Assembly: GCA_021604885.1 (NCBI GenBank)
Contig: BQJV01000183.1
Location: 1 to 6,745, forward strand
Reading direction: 5' to 3'
DNA: 6,745 nt
DNA from: Acidimicrobiales bacterium
GTDB taxonomy: Bacteria; Actinomycetota; Acidimicrobiia; Acidimicrobiales; Aldehydirespiratoraceae
Within the stretch, counting starts at the first letter, position 1, and each line of letters opens with the position of its first letter. Shown here piece after piece: positions 6,648 through 6,745 of the stretch. A model generated the notes under the pieces. That model made no database searches and was not told where the DNA came from. It saw nothing but the letters and a program-made list of their open reading frames with translations. The translations under genes and the position numbers were made by a program.

Positions 6648-6745
6648 ATGCCGAGCGAACCCAGCGAAGTCGTACTCATCGGGGTCGGTGCTGCTCACCA
6701 GCGCCTGGCCGAACCGGGTGCCGGACACGACACGACCGGGCTGAT
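6648..6745 (+). CDS. Probable thiolase/acetyl-CoA acetyltransferase-family protein, 3'-partial
   Basis: An open frame from ATG at 6648 runs to the right edge, giving 32 complete codons. It begins MPSEPSEVVLIGVGAAHQR and continues LAEPGAG. A short strand ending in GVG followed by a Q-R step and a proline-containing turn is typical of the N-terminus of SCP2-type thiolases and acetyl-CoA acetyltransferases in Actinobacteria. The active-site cysteine would be beyond the window, so the assignment rests on the N-terminus only. It is divergent from the flavoprotein gene, and a pairing of a flavin enzyme with a thiolase fits a degradative pathway. It could be another protein beginning with a similar strand. 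Confidence 0.42.
   Translation, partial: MPSEPSEVVLIGVGAAHQRLAEPGAGHDTTGL

Noticed and set aside
6610..6648. Inverted repeat TCGTCGG / CCGACGA as a possible operator
   Set aside because: Only seven bases per arm, 24 bases apart, built from motifs very common in this GC-rich sequence; not enough to call a binding site.
6123..6728. 201-codon minus-strand open frame reaching past the flavoprotein start
   Set aside because: It is out of frame with the flavoprotein and Arg-rich, and it conflicts with the thiolase-like N-terminus.
1..6745. CRISPR arrays, tRNA or rRNA genes, insertion sequences
   Set aside because: No repeat-spacer pattern, no tRNA-like cloverleaf noticed and no transposase or terminal inverted repeats; the window is nearly all protein-coding.

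Overview
This is a GC-rich, densely coding stretch with GTG starts, overlapping genes and enzyme families typical of aerobic, lipid- or xenobiotic-degrading Actinobacteria. An acidimicrobial or related lineage is my inference; no marker gene fixes the taxonomy.

Positions 2-5459 hold five plus-strand genes, each overlapping the next by 1 to 8 bases, so they look like one translationally coupled operon whose promoter lies left of the window. In order they are: a GrdB/PrdB-like reductase (5' end missing), a TetR-family regulator, a small SRPBCC-fold protein, an 851-residue fusion of a type I sulfatase with a DJ-1/PfpI domain, and an RNase Z/arylsulfatase-like metallo-beta-lactamase-fold hydrolase. 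On the minus strand, 5456-6589 encodes an acyl-CoA-dehydrogenase-fold flavoprotein that resembles class D flavin monooxygenases. It converges on the operon so tightly that both final stop codons sit in a single CTAG. To its right is a short divergent promoter region (6590-6647) and then the first 32 codons of a probable thiolase-family protein running off the right edge.

The most important observation is at 323-325. A TGA splits what is clearly one reductase of the glycine/sarcosine/betaine reductase selenoprotein B family. The frame is open on both sides, family-like sequence continues directly across the TGA, and the TGA falls at the first position of a U-P-L-C redox motif. A hairpin with a G in its small apical loop lies at the spacing expected for a bacterial SECIS element. 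I therefore read the TGA as selenocysteine and the gene as one CDS, 2-1024. Routine gene calling would give a truncated N-terminal fragment and a spurious GTG-started 'hypothetical protein'.

How the genes work together is inference. A redox selenoenzyme, a sulfatase/DJ-1 fusion, a metal-dependent hydrolase, a lipid-binding-type SRPBCC protein and a TetR regulator, next to a flavin monooxygenase and a thiolase, suggest an inducible catabolic module for a sulfated, lipid-like or aromatic compound. No substrate can be named from the sequence.
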